Shown one piece after another: positions 29,198 through 38,026 of a stretch of DNA of 64,000 bases. The notes under the pieces are model-generated. The model did no database searches. It was not told where the DNA came from and worked only from the letters and a program-made list of their open reading frames with translations. Within the stretch, counting starts at the first letter, position 1; each line of letters begins with the position of its first letter. The position numbers and the translations under genes are program-made. Origin of the DNA: CAZAPG01 sp964486935 (GTDB lineage: Bacteria > Chloroflexota > Anaerolineae > 4572-78 > J111); NCBI GenBank assembly GCA_964486935.1, contig CAZAPG010000010.1, forward strand, positions 62,001 to 126,000. Direction: 5' to 3'.

Positions 29198-29253
29198 ACT
29201 TACCAAATCCTTACAATCTTCTTATACGCATCTTACAGGGGCGCATTATAGTG
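29198..29253 (+). promoter_or_regulatory. Four 11-bp direct repeats plus -10 box upstream of the persulfide dioxygenase-rhodanese gene
   Basis: ACTTACC (29198), CCTTACA (29209), TCTTATA (29220) and TCTTACA (29231) start exactly 11 bp apart. An AT-rich -10 (ATTATAGT, 29245-29252) follows after 7 bp. The layout matches 26973-27026. It places transcription start after GTG 29251, so that codon cannot be the translation start. Confidence 0.75.
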
Positions 29254-29292
29254 TCGCCATCAAAAATATTTAATGAGCAGGGAGAATTGTCG

Positions 29293-30708
29293 ATGTTACT
29301 GAGATATTTTTACGATGATAAAATAGCCCACGCCTCTTATATGGTTGGCTGCCAGGCCACCGGCGAGGCCATTGTTGTTGACCCCGGCCGGGATTTGCGA
29401 CCCTATTTGCAGGTTGCTAAAGAGCAGGATATGAAAATTGTGGCGGCCACCGAAACCCACATTCACGCCGATTTTGTCTCCGGGGCGCGGGAACTGGCCG
29501 AACAGGCAGGGGCCAAACTCTACCTCTCCGATGAAGGGGACGAGAACTGGAAATACCAGTACCTTGATAGCTACAATTACGAGCTGGTCAAAGATGGCTC
29601 AAGCTTTAAAGTTGGCAACATCAAATTTGAGGTGATGCGCACCCCCGGCCACACCCCGGAACACATCTCTTTTATCATCACCGATACCGCCGGGGCTAAC
29701 CGGCCAATGGGCATTTTTACCGGCGATTTTGTATTTGTCGGCGATATTGGCCGCCCCGACCTGCTGGAAGAGGCCGCCGGCCTTGCCGGCACCGCCGAAC
29801 CGGGCGCGCGCCAGATGTTCCGCTCCATCCAGCGTTTCAAGCAGTTGCCCGATTATATGCAGGTTTGGCCGGCGCACGGGGCGGGCAGCGCCTGCGGCAA
29901 AGCCCTTGGAGCCATCCCTTCCAGCACCGTGGGGTACGAAAAGTTGTTCAACGCGGCCCTCTCTTTTGAGGATGAAGATGCCTTTGTTAAGGCGCTGCTT
30001 GAAGGTCAACCGGAAGCGCCCAAATATTTTGCCATGATGAAAAAACTCAATAAAGAAGGCCCGGCGGTTTTGAACGGATTACCCCGCCCGCCGCAGCTAG
30101 AGGCAGCCCGCCTGCCGTTGCTGTTATCCAAGGGGGCAATGGTGGTTGACACCCGCGCCGCCGACGAGTTTGCCGCCGGACACATTCCCGGCACTATCAA
30201 CATCCCCGCAGATAATGCCTTTACCAACTGGGCCGGCTGGCTGCTGAGTTACGACCGGCCTTTTTACCTGATTGCCAATGCCGATACCATGCGGCAGGCT
30301 GTCCACGATTTGATTTACATCGGCCTGGATAATATCGGCGGCTATTTTGATGTTTCGCTGATTAACTCCTGGTCTGGCCTGCAAAGCTACCCCATCATCA
30401 CTTCCGCTGAAGTGGCCGACAAAGTTAACAGCGGCGCGGTAACGGTGGTTGACGTGCGCGCCGCCAGCGAGTGGCGCGAAGGCCACATCCCCGGCGCGCG
30501 CCACCTGATGCTGGGCTACCTGCCCCAGCGGCTGCGCGAAATTCCCGGCGACAAGCCGGTGGTGATTCACTGCCGCACCAACAACCGCTCGGCCATTGGG
30601 GCCAGCCTGCTGCAAGCCGGCGGCATTACTAACGTGCTCAAGCTAAAAGATGGCATTCAGGGCTGGGCCGCCGCCGGCCTGCCGGTTGAGCGCAACGGCC
30701 AGGCGTAA
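29293..30708 (+). CDS. Persulfide dioxygenase-rhodanese fusion (CstB-like), cysteine form
   Basis: A 471-residue enzyme from ATG 29293 (AGGGAG upstream). The N-terminal ETHE1-like metallo-beta-lactamase domain has ETHIHADFVSGA, RTPGHTPEH and FTGDFVFVGDIGRPDL. Cys201 lies in GAGSACGKALGA, then come an inactive rhodanese (VVDTRAADEFAAGHIPGT) and an active one (VVIHCRTNNRSA, Cys427). CstB-type enzymes oxidise low-molecular-weight persulfides to sulfite and can make thiosulfate with the rhodanese domain. The first domain has Asp at one metal-motif position (HIHADF) where the other copy has HSHADH. It is the natural reference for the TGA-containing paralogue at 18673. Confidence 0.9.
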   Translation: MLLRYFYDDKIAHASYMVGCQATGEAIVVDPGRDLRPYLQVAKEQDMKIVAATETHIHADFVSGARELAEQAGAKLYLSDEGDENWKYQYLDSYNYELVKDGSSFKVGNIKFEVMRTPGHTPEHISFIITDTAGANRPMGIFTGDFVFVGDIGRPDLLEEAAGLAGTAEPGARQMFRSIQRFKQLPDYMQVWPAHGAGSACGKALGAIPSSTVGYEKLFNAALSFEDEDAFVKALLEGQPEAPKYFAMMKKLNKEGPAVLNGLPRPPQLEAARLPLLLSKGAMVVDTRAADEFAAGHIPGTINIPADNAFTNWAGWLLSYDRPFYLIANADTMRQAVHDLIYIGLDNIGGYFDVSLINSWSGLQSYPIITSAEVADKVNSGAVTVVDVRAASEWREGHIPGARHLMLGYLPQRLREIPGDKPVVIHCRTNNRSAIGASLLQAGGITNVLKLKDGIQGWAAAGLPVERNGQA

Positions 30709-30737
30709 TCCAGAGACGCCACAAACAAATAACTCTC

Positions 30738-30808
30738 AAGAAACAAGCTGTTTATGGCCCAATGAAGGACCTTAAAGGTTTCAAAAACCTTTGAGGTCTG
30801 GAGTAGCT
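30738..30808. repeat. Dispersed palindromic repeat, copy 4, inverted mate of 20105-20177
   Basis: The stem GGACCTTAAAGGTTT / AAACCTTTGAGGTCT (30768-30798) and flanks AAACAAGCTGTTTATGGCCC and GGAGTAGCT match the reverse complement of 20105-20177 over about 72 bp. The two copies therefore flank 20.2-30.7 kb as inverted repeats. Confidence 0.8.
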
Positions 30809-30835
30809 GTTAACTATCAAAAGGAGAAAATCATC

Positions 30836-31219
30836 GTGTTTCAATCCCTGTTTGGCCGCCGGCCGCAAGCTCCGGGCCTGGCCCAAAATCGAGTTGCTCA
30901 AACCGCTATCAAAAATATTACCCCGGCAGAGTTGCGGCAGCGGCTGCAAACCGGCGAGTCGCTATTGGTGCTGGATGTCCGCTTTCCAGAGGAATACGCC
31001 GCCGATGGTCACATTGCCGGGTCGCGGCTGCTGCCCTTGCCCAACCTGCGCCAGCGCATCAGCGAGCTGCCCACCGACCGCCCGATTGTGTGCGTGTGTC
31101 GCTCTGGCAACCGCAGCATGGTAGCCTGCGAGCAGTTGGCCGGCCTCGGCTTTACCAACCTGTATAATTTGAGCGCCGGTATGGTTGGCTGGCGACAAGC
31201 CGGGCTGCCAACCGGCTAA
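30836..31219 (+). CDS. Single-domain rhodanese
   Basis: A 127-residue protein. After a short basic N-terminus (MFQSLFGRRPQAPG) comes one rhodanese domain: LLVLDVRFPEEYAADGHIAGS, the active-site loop CVCRSGNRSMVAC, and GMVGWRQAGLP. GTG 30836 has AAGGAG (30821-30826) upstream; an in-frame ATG at 30791 falls inside the dispersed repeat and is unlikely. It probably carries persulfide sulfur among the island's enzymes. The SulP gene follows 112 bp later on the same strand. Confidence 0.88.
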   Translation: MFQSLFGRRPQAPGLAQNRVAQTAIKNITPAELRQRLQTGESLLVLDVRFPEEYAADGHIAGSRLLPLPNLRQRISELPTDRPIVCVCRSGNRSMVACEQLAGLGFTNLYNLSAGMVGWRQAGLPTG

Positions 31220-31331
31220 TCCCCTGAAAAAAATAGTCTCCCGCGCCTAAAAACAACAAAGGTAATTACAGCCCCGGCCGGTTTGCGGGAGGCCAATTTA
31301 TCAACCCTGCAAGTAGAAAGACACCCGCTTT

Positions 31332-33101
31332 ATGGCCATAAATTCACTCAATGGCGTTTCTGCGCCAACCCGCCTTAAATCCAATGGCCTCACCCGCTAT
31401 CTGCCTTTTCTCGACTGGCTAATTCACTATCGCCGCGACGACCTGATGGGCGATTTGCTGGCCGGGTTGATTGTAGCCATCATGCTGGTGCCGCAGGGCA
31501 TGGCCTATGCTCTGCTGGCCGGTCTTCCGCCGCAGGTTGGCCTGTATGCCAGCATTGCGCCGCTGATTATCTACGGCCTGCTGGGCACCAGCCGAACGCT
31601 GGCCGTTGGTCCGGTGGCGATTGTCTCGCTGCTGGTGGCCTCGGGAGTGGGCGGGTTGGCGGAGCAGGGCACGCCCCGGTACATCCAGTTGGCGTTAACG
31701 CTGGCGCTGTTGGTGGGCGTCATTCAGGTGGTGATGGGGTTAATCCGGCTGGGATTTTTGGTAAATTTTTTGAGCCATCCGGTGCTGGCCGGTTTTACCA
31801 GCGCGGCGGCCATTGTGATTGGCTTTAGCCAATTCAAGCATCTGTTGGGGGTTTCGATGCCCTCGACAGAGAATTTTATCGAGACGGTCAGCCTGACTGC
31901 CGGGCGATTGGCCCAAACCAACCCGCTGACGCTGGGCATCGGGCTGGCCAGCGTTGCCCTGCTGTTTTATTTCAAAAATGGCCTGAGCCGCCGGCTGGTC
32001 AAGCTGGGTATAAAACAAACCTGGTGCATTTCTATTGCCAAAGCCGGGCCGCTGGCGGTGGTAGCCCTGGGGACGCTGCTGGTGTGGAGCCTGGGGTTGA
32101 ACGACGCTGCCGGGGTGAGCATTGTGGGCGATGTGCCCGCCGGCCTGCCGCCGCTCTCTCTGCCAATTTTTGAGACTGGCCTGTGGCGGGCCTTGCTGCC
32201 CACCGCGCTGGCAATCGGCTTTGTGGGCTATATGGAGAGTATTTCAGTAGCCAAATCGCTGGCCAGCAAACGCCGCCAAAAAGTAGATGCCGACCAGGAG
32301 TTGATTGCGCTGGGCGCGGCCAATTTGGGCGCAACGCTAACCGGCGGCTATCCGGTAACGGGCGGCTTCAGCCGGTCGGTGGTAAATTTTGCCGCCGGGG
32401 CCAACACCGGGCTGGCCTCGATTATTACCGCCGGGTTAATTGCTTTTACCGTAATTTTCTTAACCCCGCTATTTTACTTTTTGCCCAGGGCCGTGCTGGC
32501 GGCCATTATTCTGGTGGCTGTGGCCGGCCTGATTGATGTAAAAACACTCAGGCACGTGTGGCGCTACAACAAGGCCGACGCGGTCTCGATGCTGGCGACG
32601 TTTGGGGCGGTGCTGGTGGTTGGCATTGAAACCGGCATTCTGGTGGGGGTGGCCGCGGCCATTCTGCTGTTCATCTGGCGGACCAGCCGGCCCCACATGG
32701 CCGTGGTTGGACGCGTTGGCAGCAGCGAGACGTATCGCAATATTTTGCGTCACCGGGTTAAAACCTGCCCTGGCGTGGTCGCCATTCGCGTGGACGAGAG
32801 CCTTTATTTTGCCAACACCAAATATCTAGAAGACGCCATTTTGCAAATTGTGGCCGACCACCCGGAAGTGAAGCATTTGGTGTTGATTGGGATTGCCATT
32901 AACTTTATCGATGCCAGCGCGCTGGAAACCCTGGAGTCGCTCATTCAGGAATTGCGCGATGCCGGCGTGTCGTTCCACCTGGCCGATATCAAAGGCCCGG
33001 TGATGGACCGGCTCAAGAAAGTGGGTTTTGTAGACCACGTTGGCGCAGACCGCATCCATTTGAGCACCCACGACGCGATGCGGGCGTTGGGGTGTGTTTG
33101 A
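31332..33101 (+). CDS. SulP-family sulfate/anion transporter with STAS domain
   Basis: A 589-residue membrane transporter. The SulP core begins with DLLAGLIVAIMLVPQGMAYALLAGLPPQVGLYASI and includes GPVAIVSLLVASGVG, NLGATLTGGYPVTGGFSRSVVNFAAGANTGLASII and about 12 helices. A C-terminal STAS domain (residues ~460-580, VVAIRVDESLYFANTKYLE, LIGIAINFIDASALETLE) is complete. It moves sulfate or another oxyanion. Placed at the end of a sulfite-oxidation island, export of product sulfate is possible; uptake for assimilation is equally compatible. The ATG has only a weak ribosome-binding site. Confidence 0.9.
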   Translation: MAINSLNGVSAPTRLKSNGLTRYLPFLDWLIHYRRDDLMGDLLAGLIVAIMLVPQGMAYALLAGLPPQVGLYASIAPLIIYGLLGTSRTLAVGPVAIVSLLVASGVGGLAEQGTPRYIQLALTLALLVGVIQVVMGLIRLGFLVNFLSHPVLAGFTSAAAIVIGFSQFKHLLGVSMPSTENFIETVSLTAGRLAQTNPLTLGIGLASVALLFYFKNGLSRRLVKLGIKQTWCISIAKAGPLAVVALGTLLVWSLGLNDAAGVSIVGDVPAGLPPLSLPIFETGLWRALLPTALAIGFVGYMESISVAKSLASKRRQKVDADQELIALGAANLGATLTGGYPVTGGFSRSVVNFAAGANTGLASIITAGLIAFTVIFLTPLFYFLPRAVLAAIILVAVAGLIDVKTLRHVWRYNKADAVSMLATFGAVLVVGIETGILVGVAAAILLFIWRTSRPHMAVVGRVGSSETYRNILRHRVKTCPGVVAIRVDESLYFANTKYLEDAILQIVADHPEVKHLVLIGIAINFIDASALETLESLIQELRDAGVSFHLADIKGPVMDRLKKVGFVDHVGADRIHLSTHDAMRALGCV

Positions 33102-33129
33102 TAAATCGGACATCGTAACAAATTATGCG

Positions 33130-36024
33130 CTACCTCATATAATCGACTGCCACGCCTCGCCGCCGGTTGTACAGATACCAGCCCAGCATGCCTGCGGCCA
33201 GCGCCAGCAGCAGCCACTCTTCCGGTTCCGGCACGCCGGTAACGGCCAGTTGCGGCGCGGTTTCGCCCACTTCTTCATGCTCTCGCTCAAAGCGGTCGCC
33301 CTGCTGCTCAAGCCGTTTGAGCAGTTGTCTTTGCTCCTCATTAACCAGCACAATCATCGACGAGTAGGGCGTGACCACGCTGTGCTCCACGGCGATGGCG
33401 TGCAGATAGTCCAACCTGTCTAACTGGCCGAGCTGCCCCCCATATTGCCGCATTTCGGCCAGAATCAACCGGCGGGCGGCAAAGGCGGCAAAGGCGTCGG
33501 TGGGCCGGTGAACGATGACTTCAGCCCCAACCATTTCATCGGCTACTTCGCCGGGCACGGTCAGCCATTCGTAGCCATCAATTATATCGGCCAGCTCATT
33601 GCCGGCCAGCGCCGCCGCCAGCCGCGATAGGGCTTCATCCAGGCTGCCGGCGGCCCCGCCGCCGCTGGCCTGAATGGCCTCCAGCGTGGCGTCATCGTAC
33701 CCCAGCGGAAAGTCGCGGCCCACGTGTACCATCCACACCGGCGCGTTGGGCGTGGGCACGTCAATATCTTTGGTGGCCAACTCGTAGCCGCTGCCGTCGG
33801 TTAAAACCAGAATGGCGTCGTAACGTTGTCCGGCGTGGAGCTGGTCAAACTGAACCAGCAGTTCGGCGGCGTTCTGGCCGCCGTAGTAAATAATGTTGTT
33901 GGCCTTCAGGTCGGCCAGACTCACCCGTAATGGCTCCTCGCCCCGATACTGCGAAGCGGTCAGGTAGATGTCAACCATTGCGCCCGTTCCGGCCAGTTGA
34001 TTCAGCCGGTTGAAGGCCGCCTCTACCTCGGCCTGCTGCGAGACCATGCTGCGCGAGCGGTCGAGCACGACTGCCAGTTGCAGGCCGTTGGGCAGTTGGG
34101 GGCGCGTCTCATCCGAAACGGGCCGGATGAGAATAGCCTCGCCGCCGGGGAAGTCAACCCGGTGAGCCAGCGGCGGCGCAGCCGCGCCGGCGGCAACGGA
34201 CTCTGGCAGCCAGCTTTTTTCATCTGCGACCATTGGCTGGCCGTTGACGAGTCGCGTGGACTCATCATCCCAGTAGACGTTGCGTTTTTCGGCCAGCCGG
34301 GGCAGCGGCCAGCGATTATCCTGAACCAGCGCCCGCCAGGTGAGCCACATGTGCATGGGCGGGGCAGCTTCAAGGGTTGAACGGCGGCCCTCTTCATCCC
34401 AGCGCCGTTGTTGCGGTTCGATGGGGAAAATACGCAGCCGGTACTGGCGCGGGCCAATTTGCTCAACCAGGGCCGGGTCCATATTGCGGCGCACCTCGTT
34501 GCGGTACACGGCCTGGGCCGCGCCGCGTGGGGCCACCCGATATTCAAAGCGCCGGTCGCGGTTGGCGCTGTCGCCCAGCCACACCCCGGTAATTACCGCC
34601 GATTCCGGCAGGCTGAAGTAGTAAACCACCTCTTGCCGCTGGCCGGTTTGATTTTGATACACCTCGTACAATTCCATCTCGGCCCAATCGCCGTGTTCAG
34701 CCACGTTGACTTCTTGCCGGGCCAGGTAAATCTCGCGGTCGTCAACGGCCTGCCAGCCGGCCCGGGCCTGGTCGATGGACCAGGTGGTGCGGACGGCCTG
34801 CACCACCGCCTCTCGCTCACCTTCGATAATCGGCTGGTCGAAAAAACTGGCGTACAGTTCGGCGGCCTGCTGCGGCTCTTTGGCCAGAGGGCGATTCTCC
34901 CAGCGGTTTTCAGCCGGTTCATACTGGTTGACCGGCTGGTACAGCAGCGGCTGGGCCACGGTTTCGTATAGCTGCTGGACGCGCCCGGCCCGTTCTGCCG
35001 GCATGTTCAGTACGTATTCGTAAATTTCGCTGATGTGGCGCACCTCGCCTATGGCGCTGATGTAGCGCTGCGGAGCCAGGTAGGCGTTGAGCAGCCCCTT
35101 GCGGATGACCTCCTCTTGAGCCAGCAGCGCCTGAGCCTGGTCAATAGAGGCGGGCGATTTTTCAAGCAGGGCAAAAGCCTGGTGCTGCGGCTGCCGGTTG
35201 GTTTGGACAAACAGGGCGGCGCAGATAAGCAGCACACCGGCGGCCAGGCCAGCCGCCCGAACCGATCCATGAGCGGCCATCAACGCCCGCATGCCCTGCT
35301 GCCAGGCCCGGATACATAAAACCGGCACGGCGATGGGCATCAGCACAAACAGGGTGGCGGTGTAGATGAGCAAAATAGAGCCAAGCCCAAAGAAGGGCAG
35401 CCAGAGGATGCCTTCGGTCAGAATATCCAGCAGGCCGGCCCAGAAGTTGCGCAGAAACTCGGGCAGGTTCTTTAAAATTTCAAGTATTAAATTGACTCCC
35501 TGAGCGCCCATTGGCAGCGCGTAAAAGGCCAGCCAGGCTCCGGCGTACAGGCCGCTAACCAGCAGCAGGGTTAGCCCCAGCGCCCGCAAATGAGTAAGCA
35601 GCGGGCCGCGCTGGTCAATTTTGCGGTCAAGAATTTGCCACAGAAAGGCGGCCATCCCCAGCCCGGCCACGGCCAGCAGCAAGGCCACCGCCGGCGTCAT
35701 TTGCCTGATTACAAAAAAGCGCAGGCCCAACAGCAGCATCAACGGCCCCTCGATGCCGTAGCCCAGGGCAAACAGTCGCTCCGGCGAGCGGCGCAAAAGC
35801 GTTAGCCCCAGGATGACGGCAATGGCCGGGATGAGGGTCATCAACAGGGCATACCCCAGAAAGGCCGGGGGAATATCTCCGGCGCGGACGGCGGTGAGCA
35901 TTTCCGGCAGCATACGCGGGCCAAAGCCCAAAAACATAAAGGCCAGAAAAATGATGTTCCACGACCAGAACAGAAAGTAGGCCCAACCCCGGAGGTTGGC
36001 TAGTTTGCGAAGGAATATTTTCAT
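33130..36024 (-). CDS. PEP-CTERM membrane protein with VIT and VWA-like domains (TIGR02921 type)
   Basis: A 964-residue protein. It has about eight N-terminal membrane helices (residues 1-~290), a VIT-like region (~430-560, VNVAEHGDWAEMELYEVYQNQTGQ), a von Willebrand A-like domain (LQLAVVLDRSRSMVSQQAEVE) and a C-terminal sorting tail VPEPEEWLLLALAAGMLGWY followed by RRR. That is VPEP, one helix, basic end: a PEP-CTERM signal. The family is unusual in being polytopic. AAGGAGG precedes ATG 36024. The exosortase at 36252 on the same strand is its likely dedicated processing enzyme. The function of the mature protein is unknown. Confidence 0.82.
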   Translation of the reverse strand: MKIFLRKLANLRGWAYFLFWSWNIIFLAFMFLGFGPRMLPEMLTAVRAGDIPPAFLGYALLMTLIPAIAVILGLTLLRRSPERLFALGYGIEGPLMLLLGLRFFVIRQMTPAVALLLAVAGLGMAAFLWQILDRKIDQRGPLLTHLRALGLTLLLVSGLYAGAWLAFYALPMGAQGVNLILEILKNLPEFLRNFWAGLLDILTEGILWLPFFGLGSILLIYTATLFVLMPIAVPVLCIRAWQQGMRALMAAHGSVRAAGLAAGVLLICAALFVQTNRQPQHQAFALLEKSPASIDQAQALLAQEEVIRKGLLNAYLAPQRYISAIGEVRHISEIYEYVLNMPAERAGRVQQLYETVAQPLLYQPVNQYEPAENRWENRPLAKEPQQAAELYASFFDQPIIEGEREAVVQAVRTTWSIDQARAGWQAVDDREIYLARQEVNVAEHGDWAEMELYEVYQNQTGQRQEVVYYFSLPESAVITGVWLGDSANRDRRFEYRVAPRGAAQAVYRNEVRRNMDPALVEQIGPRQYRLRIFPIEPQQRRWDEEGRRSTLEAAPPMHMWLTWRALVQDNRWPLPRLAEKRNVYWDDESTRLVNGQPMVADEKSWLPESVAAGAAAPPLAHRVDFPGGEAILIRPVSDETRPQLPNGLQLAVVLDRSRSMVSQQAEVEAAFNRLNQLAGTGAMVDIYLTASQYRGEEPLRVSLADLKANNIIYYGGQNAAELLVQFDQLHAGQRYDAILVLTDGSGYELATKDIDVPTPNAPVWMVHVGRDFPLGYDDATLEAIQASGGGAAGSLDEALSRLAAALAGNELADIIDGYEWLTVPGEVADEMVGAEVIVHRPTDAFAAFAARRLILAEMRQYGGQLGQLDRLDYLHAIAVEHSVVTPYSSMIVLVNEEQRQLLKRLEQQGDRFEREHEEVGETAPQLAVTGVPEPEEWLLLALAAGMLGWYLYNRRRGVAVDYMR

Positions 36025-36070
36025 TGTGATGACCTCCTTGAAAATAGCAGTCAGCTATTATATTTGGAAA

Positions 36071-36200
36071 GTAACTACTCAGCCCTTATGTCATTTCGAG
36101 GCGGTTTTTGCCGAGAAATCCCCAAGATGGTTGCTGGTATGCGCCTGCCGGGAGATTTCTCGCTCCTGCGTCGCTCGAAATGACATGCCTGAGCAGTTAC
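36071..36200. repeat. 130-bp nested palindromic repeat (GTCATTTCGAG type)
   Basis: The outer arms are GTAACTACTCAG (36071) and CTGAGCAGTTAC (36189). Then come GTCATTTCGAG (36090-36100) with CTCGAAATGAC (36174-36184), and inside GAGAAATC with GAGATTTCTC. This nested palindrome type is widespread in unrelated bacteria as a non-coding repeat. It fills most of the gap between the PEP-CTERM gene and the exosortase gene. Confidence 0.8.
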
Positions 36201-36251
36201 GAAATCTTTGCGTAGCTCTGTGTTCCAGAAAGGGTAGCACATGAATTTTCA

Positions 36252-37775
36252 TCATCTGTTTGCTAAATTTGCGGCCACGCTTTCATGCAGCGCAGCGTAA
36301 AACTCTCGAATATCGCGGTTGTTCGGGTCGTATACGCCGTCAAATAAAATGGAGACCAGCACCCAGCGTTCTCGCTCAAGCGATAGGTCGGCCCAGATGC
36401 GGGTGGCGTAATCATCGGTGGTGCGGGTTGAGGATTGAAACCAGTAGGAGGCCGACACCAGATTCTGGCCGGCTCTGTCGCCCAGGGCCACAAAGCGGAG
36501 CGGGAAGCGGGTGTCGACCAGATGAGTGCGGGAGTTGTTGAGCGATAGCCCGTACACCTCAAAGCAGCGTTCCGGGCGATGGTGGGCGCGCCAGGTTTGG
36601 CTGGTAATCAAAATCATCGAGCCGGTAATGCCCCGCCATTCAAAGCGGCGCCGGTCGGCGGAGTCGGCGCCATCGCGGGTCAGCCAGGCAATTTCAGCGG
36701 GATTGAGCGGCATTGGCTCGGTGGTCAGTTCGGCGGGAAAGGTCCACCGGGCCGGCGGTTGCGACAGGCCGGTTTGCGGGCGGGGGGCGTAGAGCAGGGC
36801 CAGGGCCAGAATAGTCAGGGCCAGCGCCGGGGTCAACCATGCCGGGCGGGGCAGCGAGATTTTTTCGACCAGCGCCGCCAGAGCGTTATCTGCAAGCGGG
36901 GGCTGGCGGCGCAGCAAGAGCAGCGCGGCGGCGCAAACGGCCCCAAAACCCAGCACGCCCAGCGGCACGTGCAGCATTTCGGCGGCCAGGGGCCAGCCGG
37001 CCACCGGCCCAACCGCTACCAGCACGGCCACGCGAGCCAGATTGACGGCAAAGAGGAGTCCGGCAAAAATCAGGGCGACTCCCAGCCAGCGCAAGTTGAG
37101 CGGGCGGCGCTCTAGCCAGGTGGCGGCCAGCAGAAAGAGCGCGCCGGTCCACAGGCTTTTGACGCCGCTGCATGGCAGGTCAACCTGCGATACGCCATTT
37201 TCAAATACCAGAATGGTATCCACCCCGATGGAAGTCACACCGACGGCCGACAGGCCATCGCCCACCGTGCGGGCGGTGAGGATGCGCATGGGGTAGCCCA
37301 CAAACGTTTGCAGATGTTCGCCAAAGGGCAGCGCGCCGATGAGCAGCAGCGCGGCAGGCAAGCCCTGCCGCCAGCGCCGGGCCGGTAGCCACAGCCCCAG
37401 CAGGCCGTAGCTGGCCAGGCCAAACAGGCTGGCCGACAGGGTGTTGACATCCAGAAAACGCTCGACCAGCACAAAGAGTAGCGAACCGCCCAGCGCCAGT
37501 ATCAACGCGGGCCGGTACAGATGGGGGGCAGCAGCAAAACGGGGGCGCAGGCTGCCCTGGCGCACCTGATAGGCAATGAGCAGAACAACGCCGATGAGGA
37601 CTAGCTGGTTGGTGCGAAAGTCTTCGCGGGTAAAAATGATGGCGAAATAATCAAACAGCGGCCAGTAGAGCCACAGCCACAGGCCGGCAATGGTTAGATT
37701 AAAAATAATTTGCGCCTGGCGCGGCAGGCGGATATGTTGGGTAGTTGAGGGCTTTGAGACGTTAATCAAAGACAT
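36252..37775 (-). CDS. Exosortase with EpsI-like C-terminal domain (exosortase O type)
   Basis: A 507-residue membrane protease/transpeptidase. About ten helices carry the exosortase triad: Cys in SQVDLPCSGVKSLWTGALFL, Arg in AVNLARVAVLVA, His in AAEMLHVPLGVLGF. The last ~160 residues form an EpsI-like extracytoplasmic domain with HHRPERCFEVYGLSLNN. Exosortases cut PEP-CTERM tails and attach or release the protein. As I recall, type O exosortases pair with the TIGR02921 membrane protein, exactly the upstream-numbered neighbour at 33130. ATG 37775 is preceded by GGAG. Confidence 0.85.
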   Translation of the reverse strand: MSLINVSKPSTTQHIRLPRQAQIIFNLTIAGLWLWLYWPLFDYFAIIFTREDFRTNQLVLIGVVLLIAYQVRQGSLRPRFAAAPHLYRPALILALGGSLLFVLVERFLDVNTLSASLFGLASYGLLGLWLPARRWRQGLPAALLLIGALPFGEHLQTFVGYPMRILTARTVGDGLSAVGVTSIGVDTILVFENGVSQVDLPCSGVKSLWTGALFLLAATWLERRPLNLRWLGVALIFAGLLFAVNLARVAVLVAVGPVAGWPLAAEMLHVPLGVLGFGAVCAAALLLLRRQPPLADNALAALVEKISLPRPAWLTPALALTILALALLYAPRPQTGLSQPPARWTFPAELTTEPMPLNPAEIAWLTRDGADSADRRRFEWRGITGSMILITSQTWRAHHRPERCFEVYGLSLNNSRTHLVDTRFPLRFVALGDRAGQNLVSASYWFQSSTRTTDDYATRIWADLSLERERWVLVSILFDGVYDPNNRDIREFYAALHESVAANLANR

Positions 37776-37916
37776 GCAAGTGCTCCGGGTGTAAACAACA
37801 ATGCTTTTACCATCGTTGCTATGGTAGCACGGCTGCTCTCCGAAGTGTCGGAGCGGGACTTTGACTTTACTCCGATAATAGCGTTGATAGTGTTTGGGGG
37901 TGATGAGTTATTTAAC

Positions 37917-37985
37917 GGGACAAATGACGAATACAAGTGACGAAGGACGGTAGCATACCATTTGTCTTTGGTCATTTGCCCGTTT
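37917..37985. repeat. Dispersed GACGAAGGAC / TTTGTCTTTGGTC repeat
   Basis: GGGACAAATGACGAATACAA and GTGACGAAGGACGG are followed by ATTTGTCTTTGGTCATTTGCCCG, an imperfect palindrome of the same type as 11146-11234. It lies in the 250-bp gap between the exosortase start and the ThuA-like gene end; nothing else is recognisable there. Confidence 0.5.
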
Positions 37986-38026
37986 ACTAAGATGGACCTG
38001 TTCAAACAATCAGCCGCGTTGATGCG

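Noticed and set aside
29251..29292. GTG at 29251 as start of the second persulfide dioxygenase gene
   Set aside because: It lies in the -10 region of the promoter; ATG 29293 has a good AGGGAG site and matches the family N-terminus.
20105..30808. Composite transposon bounded by the inverted 72-bp repeats
   Set aside because: No transposase, no target-site duplication seen, and related hairpins occur singly between genes; treated as dispersed palindromic repeats.
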